Shown here one piece after another: positions 9,101 through 15,834 of a stretch of DNA of 64,000 nt. Source of the DNA: Pseudomonas sp. PDM15 (GTDB lineage Bacteria; Pseudomonadota; Gammaproteobacteria; Pseudomonadales; Pseudomonadaceae). How positions within the stretch are numbered: position 1 is the first letter of the stretch; the number at the start of each line of letters is the position of its first letter. The notes under the pieces were generated by a model, which did no database searches, was not told the DNA's origin, and was given only the letters and a program-made list of their open reading frames with translations. A program made the translations under genes and the position numbers. The stretch spans positions 1-64,000 of the forward strand of contig NZ_JACVAA010000008.1 in assembly GCF_014851565.1 (NCBI RefSeq), given 5' to 3'.

Positions 9101-10192
9101 AATAAAATTGTTGCGAATCGCTGCGCGGAATTCATAGTGAACTGGCCCAGCCAGACTAATAACGAGGACATCGAGCAAAAGCGTATGTTCTGGCTTGCTC
9201 GTGCATTTTACTTCCTTGATGATGCGCCTGAAATATTCTGGAATTGGCTTAAGTCCGATAAAAATTCACTCTTTCTATTTCAGGCAAGATCTGGGCGAAG
9301 GAATAGAGGCGAAAATCCCAGCTGGCCTACACTCACATCGACCAAGATTTGGAGCATATTGGATGCCTTTATCGATAAGTGGCCGAAGGTTTTTCTGCCA
9401 GATCACTGGGGAACTGATAGCCCAAAAGAGGAGAGCGCATACCGATTCCTTACGGAAGTGATTTGGTCTATCAGTTTAGACGACCCTGACAACGCGATTC
9501 CCGTCCTTAATAGACTACTTTCTGACGCCCGCTTTACAAATCTTCATTTGGACTTGAAAAGCATATATGCAGGTCAAGTCAGAAAAAAGGCGCTTAGGGA
9601 CTTCGAGCCGCCTACACCTCAGGATGTTGTTAATCTTCTTGATCGTGATGCCGTAGTGACTGTGGAAGGGTTGCGGCAACTCATTGTTCAAGAATTACTA
9701 GATCTCCAAGGCTCTATAGACGGTGGAGAGTTTAACTCCGCAGATCGCTTCTATGTTAAGGGCGAACACCTTGATGAAGAGCAGTGCACAGAAATTATTG
9801 CTGAACGCCTCAGCCTTAGACTGCTTCCCAGAAATATTACGGTAACAGTTGAGCATCAGCTTAAAGCTGCAAAGCGAAGTGACTTTACAGTTGCTAAGTT
9901 GATTGGAGGTAAAAGACGGCTGCTTGTTACAGAGGTTAAAGGCCAGTGGCATAGAGAACTATATACAGCCGCTTCAGCTCAACTCTATGAGCGTTACTCG
10001 ATTCATCCAGATGCAGAGCAACAGGGTATTTTTCTTGCAATTTGGTTTGGTGCAGATGTAACTGTCGCAGGGCGAAAGAGGCACGGAATTGCTAGCGCTC
10101 AGGAGCTTAAGAGCAGCATCGAAGCAACCCTGCCGCCAATGCTCGCAGGATTGATTGACGTGTTTGTGCTCGATGTGTCCAAGCACCCTTAA
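6179..10192 (+). CDS. NACHT/STAND-type NTPase with C-terminal PD-(D/E)XK nuclease domain
   Basis: This 1,337-residue protein is far more A+T-rich than the core genome. Its N-terminus has a Walker A at residues 34-41 (AEPGGGKT), a Walker B at 72-81 (PLVIDAFDEL) and a sensor-like VIISSRSSEWD at about 104-114. Near residues 280-300, HRWVHKIVSEYCAADYL matches the winged-helix end of NACHT modules. The centre looks like helical repeats and contains C560-x-C562-x6-C569-x-C571, a possible zinc knuckle. The C-terminus carries D1235...E1252-V-K1254-G, a PD-(D/E)XK core. STAND NTPases such as Avs and bNACHT proteins sense phage products and then oligomerise; here the effector seems to sit at the C-terminus. 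The ribosome-binding site is poor. Defence is inferred. Confidence 0.7.
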   Translation: MNSTFYIPRRLSDTNIEYTEESLLDSSNYIVVLAEPGGGKTELMRSLALKLGVTATTANVFRYAEGDERDCPLVIDAFDELAKIDQTGVHILLATARKSNPTRVIISSRSSEWDSAATSAFRDFLGHQPLIVRLYEFDTAEQRQIFDHHVPGEDFTAFQEEIARFDLGMLLPNPQFLKLFADAYIESGRRFIDKRSIFSQAVERLAKEANVNAIATKQAVSVTKKIDLASEIFAKLLLSGAEGVGTNEANEDRMYPLLPSLLSSNAVTEVLATRLFKPGDRVYQHRWVHKIVSEYCAADYLTKRIADPADHLTLHKCVPIIAPNLTVRDELRGLFGWMAALGNKSIEEAIIKLDPYSVLANGDPSQLEPSSKRLLIKQLKEVEARDPYFRRGDYWRRFSVAGLLTADIVEEIKPLLKFSEAGHLRHLVLELLAGSQVIEKLRDELNQLVLSHSENDGARLLAGRCLLGIKKHDHLANLSALTSEASQASLKIGCELIEALGPQKIDPDSLCAFFRACAGLYPDRGEYGGQSRYFVKSLISILPIPTIEILLDDLARDLVCKCGKENYECDCRNGMSKIIGSMMDRYFELAAPPFDPIRVWRWIKNLNFHEQKSGSQSKSVEVLQRNDALRQGIIALVFGGLTDREQIIEAKIHRFDWHTHSGLQFQANDYRFVVDMAFEADNLNLWASFMAHHQNYRNKEDRGSNNLRRHMREQASEKLSFMRVWTRSNRASKEGARLNRASRFIHTRRMNRRRKRQEEIRSANITYVQSNRELVEGGRHWSCLVRFAELTLMSPEKIEREFGEESLVRNALRNCLDFIAPHVPDLPKLAELQCASQYQHSEVILYASCIEIFRDNGNLESVDVQLLKSLRTNISMSYSAVPPEDRDAMMAEVDRLIFPDSASAESFLREYLEPQLAHPACLHPELWLLRNDEAFSHLRATISIQWLRQFHELALGPLDTLFEIAAQHGNREELNKIVANRCAEFIVNWPSQTNNEDIEQKRMFWLARAFYFLDDAPEIFWNWLKSDKNSLFLFQARSGRRNRGENPSWPTLTSTKIWSILDAFIDKWPKVFLPDHWGTDSPKEESAYRFLTEVIWSISLDDPDNAIPVLNRLLSDARFTNLHLDLKSIYAGQVRKKALRDFEPPTPQDVVNLLDRDAVVTVEGLRQLIVQELLDLQGSIDGGEFNSADRFYVKGEHLDEEQCTEIIAERLSLRLLPRNITVTVEHQLKAAKRSDFTVAKLIGGKRRLLVTEVKGQWHRELYTAASAQLYERYSIHPDAEQQGIFLAIWFGADVTVAGRKRHGIASAQELKSSIEATLPPMLAGLIDVFVLDVSKHP

Positions 10193-10605
10193 ATAACCTT
10201 CCGCTACAGAAGTGAGATGTAAGGAATTCGCATGGCGAAAGGGTGAGTTACAACCCTGGGTAGCGCGGACTAGAGTGAGGACCTGCTTAAGAATTTGCCA
10301 GTAGCAGCTAGTTATCCCACTCCATACAGCGAGTGGTTACCATCTATCAGCTTTAAGGTGTGGGTCAAGATCGTCGGCGCAGAGGATAACAACGCTGGAA
10401 TGGCTGTGCAGAACCTCCAGCACGGGTGGATCACAATAACTGGAGCCGAGTGGCAGCATCGCTGGGATACAAAGCTGACGGCGACTGAAAGGCCGATGTG
10501 GCTAGAGAGTCTGCTCATCTTGCCGCTAAGGTCACTTCCAGGTTGGAGCATGAGTCAGTTCGGATATATCTTCTTGGTCCCTGAACTACCGAACCTCTAT
10601 CTCTC
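10193..10605. other. 413 bp spacer without a convincing gene
   Basis: The only open frames here (for example a TTG-initiated one from 10295 that overlaps the next gene) have unnatural composition and no ribosome-binding site. I see no hairpin or repeat. Confidence 0.5.
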
Positions 10606-11214
10606 ATGTCAGTCGCGGAAAGAATTTCGAAACGAGTCAAGTTCATGCGAAAGGGGAGCCCTTTTTTGCGCACCTTGCTTGCATCGGAGGGCACCCGTGC
10701 AGCTGTCGATAAAGCCCTTTCTCGGCTTGTAAGGACTGGAGTGCTAGAACGAGTCGCTCGGGGCGTCTACATGCGACCTAAGCAAATCGCGTTCGTCGGG
10801 GCCGTCCGCCCTAGCGCTGAGACCATTATGAGGCTGATCACCAAGGCCAACGGCGAGACGGTAGAGGCTCATGGTTGTGAGGCAGTTCGTAGGTTTGGCC
10901 TGAGCACTCAGATGCAGGTTCTGCCAACCTATTACACAAGCGGGCCCTCCCGCGAGATTCGGGTAGGGAAGGGGCGAGTACGACTCCTGCATGTGTCCCC
11001 TGAGCGCTTGAAGCATTCTGGGTCGAAAGTCGGAATGGCACTCAATGCCTTCCATTACCTTGGCAAAGAGGGGCTGACTCCTGAGGTTATCTCTAAGATT
11101 TTCGCGAAACTGAGTATGGAGGAGCGGATCAAGCTGCGAGCTTGCAAGATGCCTAAATGGATGAGGGCAGCTTTGACTGCTACTGAGCAAGCTTATCTAG
11201 AAAGCCCGGCGTAA
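10606..11214 (+). CDS. DUF6088 / AbiEi-type antitoxin-like protein (unpaired)
   Basis: The 202-residue product starts MSVAERISKRVKFMRKGSPF and has the small N-terminal winged-helix pattern (KALSRLVRTGVLERVARGVYMRP) of DUF6088/AbiEi antitoxins. HVSPERLKHSGSKVG and a C-terminal helical part complete the usual length. In type IV abortive-infection toxin-antitoxin pairs this protein represses the operon and counters an AbiEii nucleotidyltransferase toxin encoded directly downstream. No AbiEii-like gene follows; the next gene is on the other strand. It is therefore an orphan, or the toxin has been lost. The ribosome-binding site is weak. Confidence 0.75.
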   Translation: MSVAERISKRVKFMRKGSPFLRTLLASEGTRAAVDKALSRLVRTGVLERVARGVYMRPKQIAFVGAVRPSAETIMRLITKANGETVEAHGCEAVRRFGLSTQMQVLPTYYTSGPSREIRVGKGRVRLLHVSPERLKHSGSKVGMALNAFHYLGKEGLTPEVISKIFAKLSMEERIKLRACKMPKWMRAALTATEQAYLESPA

Positions 11215-11268
11215 GCCGTTTCTATCTCCTCCCACGGTGGTACTCGAGCGTGCCTCTTGGGCGCTATT

Positions 11269-11712
11269 TCAGTCGTGCCTAAGATCCTTTGCGGCTGAAA
11301 ACACCACGCTGGTTACGATCAAAGACTCTCTGTCATTTGAGCAGTGCATTGAATAGCTGACGCCGTTAGCGACCTTGAACAGATGACCAGGAACACCGTC
11401 TGGCCCATCTTGAACTACACAGACTTCCTCTAGTGGCTCCATCAGCCATCTCGATTGGCCGTTTAGATGAGGCGGGGTTACTAGTTGCACCTGCTCCACC
11501 CAAGCAAGGTCCGATTGAGAGTCCAGAATGTCTCGGAGGTCGTGAGCGTGGTGAAGCATTAGCGTGCTTTGGTACGCCCTCCGACTCGTCCGTCGGACGA
11601 TCTGCAGGTAAAACCAAGGCCAGGCGAGCTCCTGCTCAACATGTCTCCATTGCTGCTGCGATCCAGCCGGGCCTGGAAGGTGTATTTCAGCACTGCGGTA
11701 GGTAATAAACAT
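11269..11712 (-). CDS. Hypothetical protein, 147 residues
   Basis: I do not recognise this family. The frame has protein-like composition (PAGSQQQWRHVEQELAWPWF, YQSTLMLHHAHDLRDILDSQ, PLEEVCVVQDGPDGVPGHLF). It has no signal peptide or membrane segment and no Shine-Dalgarno better than TACCG. It diverges from the XRE repressor at 11797 across an 84 bp gap with a duplicated operator-like motif, which supports co-regulation. It could be a toxin or other cargo controlled by that repressor. Confidence 0.45.
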   Translation of the reverse strand: MFITYRSAEIHLPGPAGSQQQWRHVEQELAWPWFYLQIVRRTSRRAYQSTLMLHHAHDLRDILDSQSDLAWVEQVQLVTPPHLNGQSRWLMEPLEEVCVVQDGPDGVPGHLFKVANGVSYSMHCSNDRESLIVTSVVFSAAKDLRHD

Positions 11713-11730
11713 TGGTATTCACCTTAAATG

Positions 11731-11759
11731 AGTCCTATAGATTGTAGTCCTATAGGGCT
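11731..11759. promoter_or_regulatory. Tandem AGTCCTATAG operator-like repeats
   Basis: AGTCCTATAG occurs at 11731-11740 and 11746-11755, 15 bp apart. The second copy extends to the near-palindrome AGTCCTATAGGGCT. The pair sits in the divergent promoter gap between the 147-residue gene and the XRE gene, as expected for a dimeric XRE repressor. The binder is inferred. Confidence 0.55.
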
Positions 11760-11796
11760 CATGAAGGCTTGATCGTTCCTTTTGCGGGATCAGCAA

Positions 11797-12114
11797 ATGG
11801 AACTGAATAAAGCATTTGGACTGGCGTTAAAGCAGATTCGCAGCCAGCAGGGCCTCACTCAGGAGGACTTCACTAGTGTTAGCAGCCGAACTTACTTGAG
11901 CGCCCTGGAGCGAGGGCTTAAGGGACCCACTATTCAAAAGCTTGAACAGCTCGCAGGTGTGCTCAACGTGCACCCCGCTACCGTTCTCATCTCTGCTTTC
12001 CTCCACAAAAATGGCGGAGAGGATTACCGCCAACTCCTTCTTCGAATAGGTACTGAGCTACAGACTCTCGAACAGCATGCGTTGGGCGCTGAAGGAGATC
12101 CTGGGACCAGGTAG
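11797..12114 (+). CDS. XRE-family helix-turn-helix repressor
   Basis: The 105-residue product from ATG 11797 (a TTG 15 bp upstream is possible but less likely) has a Cro/CI-type helix-turn-helix. ALKQIRSQQGLTQEDFTSVS is followed by SRTYLSALERGLKGPTIQKL, then LAGVLNVHPATVLISAFLH. The short C-terminus looks helical. Such single-domain XRE proteins usually repress their own promoter and a neighbouring gene, here probably the divergent 11269-11712 gene, through the AGTCCTATAG repeats. Confidence 0.85.
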   Translation: MELNKAFGLALKQIRSQQGLTQEDFTSVSSRTYLSALERGLKGPTIQKLEQLAGVLNVHPATVLISAFLHKNGGEDYRQLLLRIGTELQTLEQHALGAEGDPGTR

Positions 12115-12229
12115 ATCAGACGCTCAACTCGGCGTCCCTTTAAGCCAAAAAAATGGCGAGAAGATTCTAGGACTTGGGGCGGGCGTTCATCCTAGATTTA
12201 TTCCTCGAAAAATTCGTTAATAATCAATA

Positions 12230-13057
12230 ATGTGCGGCTTTGTAATTGGCTTCTTGGGGTGGGCGGGGGTAACTACGTTCAAGATGTACACGGCGCCGCA
12301 GAAGAAATTCCGCGCCCGTGACGAAGACCAGGTGCTGGAGGAGATCCGCCGTGCCGGCGAGCGCCTGATCGTACAGCGGGTGTTCCTCGCCGACGGCGAT
12401 GCCCTGGTGCTGCCGACGCGGCGCCTGCTCAATATCCTGCAGGCGATCCGCGAGCACATGCCCGAGGTTGATCGGGTCTCCAGCTACTGCCTGCCGCGCA
12501 ACCTGCGCAAGAAGTCGGTGAGCGAGCTCAAGGAGCTGGCCGACGCCGGCCTGAAGATGGCCTATGTCGGTTGCGAATCCGGCGACGACGAGGTGCTGGC
12601 GCGGGTCAACAAGGGCGAGACCTTCGAGTCCAGCATCAGCGCTTTGGACAAGCTCGGCGAGGCCGGCATCACCCGCTCGGTGATGATCCTCAACGGCCTA
12701 GGCGGCAGCGCCCTGAGCGAGCAGCACGCCGACAATTCGGCGCGCCTTATGAATGCCGCTCAGCCGGAATTCCTCTCTACCCTGGTGGTCAGTTTCCCCA
12801 TGGGCGAGCAGCGCTTCCGCGAAGGTTTCGCCGATTTCCAGCCGCTCGGTCAGCAGCAGCTGTTCCTCGAAGTGGAGCGCCTGCTGCAGGGGCTGGAGCT
12901 GAACGACACGGTGTTCCGCAGCGACCACGCCTCCAACTATCTAGTGCTCAAGGGCAACCTCGGCGCCGACAAGGCGCGCCTGCTGGCCCAGGTGCGCCAG
13001 GCCATCGAGCGGCCGCAGAGCGCGCACCTGCGCCAGGAATGGCAGCGCGGCCTGTGA
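12230..13057 (+). pseudogene. Radical SAM protein lacking its iron-sulfur N-terminus
   Basis: From about MYTAPQKKFRARDED (nt 12284) the frame is a normal radical SAM TIM-barrel: RVFLADGDALVLPTRRLLNI, LKMAYVGCESGDDEVLARVN, ITRSVMILNGLGG. Intact Pseudomonas homologues have about 30 more N-terminal residues with the CxxxCxxC motif just before MYTAPQKK. Here those codons are replaced by unrelated sequence (MCGFVIGFLGWAGVTTFK) that continues the A+T-rich upstream block. Without the three cysteines no [4Fe-4S] cluster or SAM chemistry is possible, so the gene is called broken. The breakpoint near 12280 marks the right edge of the accessory region. Confidence 0.75.
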
Positions 13058-13129
13058 GGCAAGGTTGGCGCGGAAGCTGCTATGACTCTCTATCCGCCGG
13101 TTTTCCGTCACCGGCAGGGAGGAAATGCA

Positions 13130-13735
13130 ATGCGTAGCCTGATTCTGCTGCTGGCGCTGGTCGCGCTCGGTGGCTGCATGAAAGTCAGCGACATGGCCGC
13201 TGGCACCGAATACCACCTGCGCGACGCCGGTGTGCTCGACCGCAGCGAAACTCGCCGCTCCGCCTCCTGGCGCCTGCAGGCCGACTCGTTCATCTTCATC
13301 TCCCAGGCTCACTATGTGCCGCCGGGTGATGCCCGCCCGCGCCCCAACGTGGTGGCGGAGGAGGCCTTCAAGTCCTTCGTCGAATACTTCCCGCTGGTGC
13401 GTCGCGCCAGCAAGCCGCAAGGCCTGGACGAGGCGATGAACGAGGCGCGTGTCGCCGGCGCCCACTACCTGCTGTACACCCGCTTCGCCGACGCCGATGA
13501 CCGCATCGGCACCGTGGAGGAGTGGGAGGACCAGGAGGCCGTGGATCGCCTGGGCGTGGACTCCGGGGTGATCCAGCTGATGCTGATCGAGACCAGCACC
13601 CGCTACCTGGTGGATACCGCTCGCATCCGCAACCACGGCGGCTTTCTGACGTTTTACGACAATCAACCCGCCGACCAGCTGCGCGCGCCGTTCGAGCAGT
13701 ACGCGCGCACGCTGCTGGGCGTTAGCGAGCGCTAA
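13130..13735 (+). CDS. DUF4823 lipoprotein
   Basis: The 201-residue product starts MRSLILLLALVALGGC, a lipoprotein signal with the lipobox cysteine at residue 16. AGGGAGGAA precedes the ATG at 13130, which is why the longer frame from 13082 is rejected. The mature part (TEYHLRDAGVLDRSETRRSA, HYLLYTRFADADDRIGTVEE) matches the DUF4823 family of Pseudomonas envelope proteins of unknown role. It lies 36 bp before the DUF1285 gene in the same direction. Confidence 0.85.
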   Translation: MRSLILLLALVALGGCMKVSDMAAGTEYHLRDAGVLDRSETRRSASWRLQADSFIFISQAHYVPPGDARPRPNVVAEEAFKSFVEYFPLVRRASKPQGLDEAMNEARVAGAHYLLYTRFADADDRIGTVEEWEDQEAVDRLGVDSGVIQLMLIETSTRYLVDTARIRNHGGFLTFYDNQPADQLRAPFEQYARTLLGVSER

Positions 13736-13771
13736 CCGCCATACTGTCGGCCGGACAAGGAGAAACAACGC

Positions 13772-14341
13772 ATGACCGATCCGGGCAAGGCCGGCGACTT
13801 GCTGGCGCAGATTCCCAAGGGCGAGGGCAAAGGCCTGCCGCCCGTGCACCTGTGGAACCCGGATTTCTGCGGCGACATCGACATGCGCATCGCCCGCGAC
13901 GGCACCTGGTACTACCTGGGCACGCCGATCGGACGCAAGCCGATGGTCAAGCTGTTCTCCACCATCATCCGTCGCGACGACGACAAGTACTTCCTGATCA
14001 CCCCGGTGGAGAAGGTCGGCATCATCGTCGACGATGCGCCTTTCGTGGCCGTGACCCTGCAGGTGATCGGGGAGGGTGAAGCGCAAGTGCTGCGCTTCAC
14101 CACCAATGTCGATGAGGAAGTCGAGGCCGGGAGCGAGCATCCGCTACACGTCGAGATCGATCCCGAGACCCAGGAGCCCGCGCCCTACCTGCATGTGCGG
14201 CGCAACCTGGAGGCGCTGGTGCATCGCAACGTGTTCTACCAACTGGTGGACCTGGCGGTGGAGCGGCAGATCGATGGCCAGACTTGGCTCGGGGTGTGGA
14301 GCGGGGGAGAGTTCTTCCCCATCGGGCCGCAGCCGGAGTAA
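13772..14341 (+). CDS. DUF1285 family protein
   Basis: This 189-residue cytoplasmic protein has the typical DUF1285 segments: HLWNPDFCGDIDMRIARDGT, WYYLGTPIGRKPMVKLFSTI, YFLITPVEKVGIIVDDAPF. Its length equals that of family members, which are conserved in Pseudomonas and have a known fold but no assigned function. AAGGAGAAA lies nine bases before the ATG. It probably shares a transcript with the DUF4823 gene. Confidence 0.9.
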   Translation: MTDPGKAGDLLAQIPKGEGKGLPPVHLWNPDFCGDIDMRIARDGTWYYLGTPIGRKPMVKLFSTIIRRDDDKYFLITPVEKVGIIVDDAPFVAVTLQVIGEGEAQVLRFTTNVDEEVEAGSEHPLHVEIDPETQEPAPYLHVRRNLEALVHRNVFYQLVDLAVERQIDGQTWLGVWSGGEFFPIGPQPE

Positions 14342-14373
14342 ACGGCCGCGCCTCCTCTCGAGTTTGCCGCGGC

Positions 14374-14766
14374 TTAGCGGGCCTGTAGCACGACCACCCA
14401 GAGCCCGAGCGTGGCGAGGAAGTTGATCATGAACACCAGGCCTCGCAGCCGGATGTTCGTGGTGAGGATCTGCACGCCGCTGTGGATCAGGCGCCCCGCG
14501 ATAAAGGCCCAGGCCAGCGTAAGCGCAATGGCGCTGTCGGAGCCGCTCTGCAAAAGCAGCAGGCAGGCGACATGGAACAGCAGCGGCAACTCGAACTGGT
14601 TGGACAGGTTGGCGCTGATGCGCGGCTCGACCGTGGCCCAGGGGTTGGAGCCGTCCGCGCGCTGGCCGATGCCCCAGATCTTCGGCGCACGGACAACGGT
14701 GAGCAGGGCATAGAGCAGGGCGGCGAGCGCTACGTGGGCTGCCATCGGCAGAATCAACGATTGCAT
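14374..14766 (-). CDS. MAPEG family membrane protein
   Basis: The 130-residue product from the ATG at 14766 (preceded by AAAGGGA) has four hydrophobic helices. SLILPMAAHVALAALLYALL, FELPLLFHVACLLLLQ and IALTLAWAFIAGRLIHSGV match the MAPEG (membrane-associated eicosanoid/glutathione metabolism) fold, including the central NQFELPLLF and AWAF..R..HS..Q pattern. Bacterial members are mostly uncharacterised. An in-frame start at 14883 would add an unlikely arginine-rich extension. Confidence 0.85.
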   Translation of the reverse strand: MQSLILPMAAHVALAALLYALLTVVRAPKIWGIGQRADGSNPWATVEPRISANLSNQFELPLLFHVACLLLLQSGSDSAIALTLAWAFIAGRLIHSGVQILTTNIRLRGLVFMINFLATLGLWVVVLQAR

Positions 14767-14813
14767 CGGGTAGTCCCTTTTGGCGATGTCTGGATCGGTA
14801 CGGGCGCGGCGGC

Positions 14814-15179
14814 CTAGATATTCTGCGCGATGTGCCAGAGCACCCCGCTCGGATCGAACAGCACGAACTCGCGCATCTTCCACGGCTGGTCCACCAGCTC
14901 GCCCATCCGCACGCCGAAGCGCTCGGCCAGGCCCGACTCGCGGACATGCCGATGCCAGGCGTCCACATCCTCCACCAGCAGGTGCATGACGAAGTTTTCC
15001 GCCTGCTCGCGCACGTAGAAGTTCTGCAGCAGGAAGCTGCTGTTGCCGTGATGCAGGTATGCCAGCTGCTCATCGCCCCAGGGCATGTTGAAGCCCAGCG
15101 CCTGGTAGAAGTCCTTGGAGCGGGCGAAGTCCTTGGCCGGCACCAGGGTCTTGAGTTCCACGGTATTCAGGTTGCTCAT
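14814..15179 (-). CDS. VOC-superfamily (glyoxalase/bleomycin-resistance-like) protein
   Basis: The 121-residue protein has one vicinal-oxygen-chelate module in two beta-alpha-beta halves: LVPAKDFARSKDFYQALGF near the N-terminus and FVMHLLVEDVDAWHRHVRES in the second half, ending FVLFDPSGVLWHIAQNI. Family members are metal-dependent lyases, dioxygenases or antibiotic-binding proteins; the substrate cannot be told. AAGGAGCC precedes the ATG. It follows the Coq4-like gene on the same strand after 16 bp. Confidence 0.85.
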   Translation of the reverse strand: MSNLNTVELKTLVPAKDFARSKDFYQALGFNMPWGDEQLAYLHHGNSSFLLQNFYVREQAENFVMHLLVEDVDAWHRHVRESGLAERFGVRMGELVDQPWKMREFVLFDPSGVLWHIAQNI

Positions 15180-15195
15180 CGAAGGCTCCTTGAGC

Positions 15196-15813
15196 TCAGA
15201 ACAGGTCGGTGCGTTTGGTCGGTTTCACCGCCTGGAAGAAGCTGTAGCCCAGGCATATATCGGTGATCACGCGGGTGCACACGGCGGGGATGGCGATCAG
15301 TGCATGGATCAGCATGGCCACCGCCGCGTAACAGCCGAACTCGACGGCGCGCAGGGGCAGCGGTAGAGGATCGCCTCGGCTTTCCAGCAACTCCTGACGC
15401 AGGGCCGGCAGGTCGGCCCAGTGCTCGCCGTCGATCTTCTCGCGCATGGCCCGCGGGTACAGGTTGCGGCTGCGGCAGCCACGACGGAAGGCGCGCCACA
15501 TGCGCCTGGGCTCCAGCACCAGGCCCGTGGAGAGGGCGATCAGGTTCATGGTGCCGAGCAGCGGCGAGTTGAGCATCGAGCCGGTGCCCAGCTCCCAGGC
15601 GCTGACTTCGCCCTCGCCGATGCGTCCGGTGCTGTAGCCGGTCGTCACGTGGTGCAGGTCGTGGTACTTGAGGTAGATGTGGCGGGTCTCGATATTCGGC
15701 AGCGGCACCAGCAGGCAGCCGGTGTAGACCGGCACGGTGCAGGCCTGGCGATCGGCGGTATCGCTGAAACCGCAGCGCCGGTAGAAGGCGGCGAGTTCTT
15801 CCTTGAGGGTCAT
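15196..15813 (-). CDS. Coq4-like protein with HDxxH motif
   Basis: The 205-residue product contains KYHDLHHVTTGYSTGRIGEG followed by EVSAWELGTG. This is the HDxxH...E zinc-type pattern of the Coq4 family linked to ubiquinone biosynthesis. The C-terminal part has a hydrophobic stretch (AVAMLIHALIAIPAVCTRVI). Free-living Pseudomonas do not need Coq4 for ubiquinone, so the role is open. It starts 22 bp after the batD stop and may be the last part of the Bat transcript. Confidence 0.6.
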   Translation of the reverse strand: MTLKEELAAFYRRCGFSDTADRQACTVPVYTGCLLVPLPNIETRHIYLKYHDLHHVTTGYSTGRIGEGEVSAWELGTGSMLNSPLLGTMNLIALSTGLVLEPRRMWRAFRRGCRSRNLYPRAMREKIDGEHWADLPALRQELLESRGDPLPLPLRAVEFGCYAAVAMLIHALIAIPAVCTRVITDICLGYSFFQAVKPTKRTDLF

Positions 15814-15834
15814 GTTTTCGTCCTTGGCGTCTGG

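Noticed and set aside
10295..10732. A 145-codon TTG-initiated frame before the DUF6088 gene
   Set aside because: It overlaps the DUF6088 start by more than 120 bp, lacks a ribosome-binding site, and its second half is a frame shadow.
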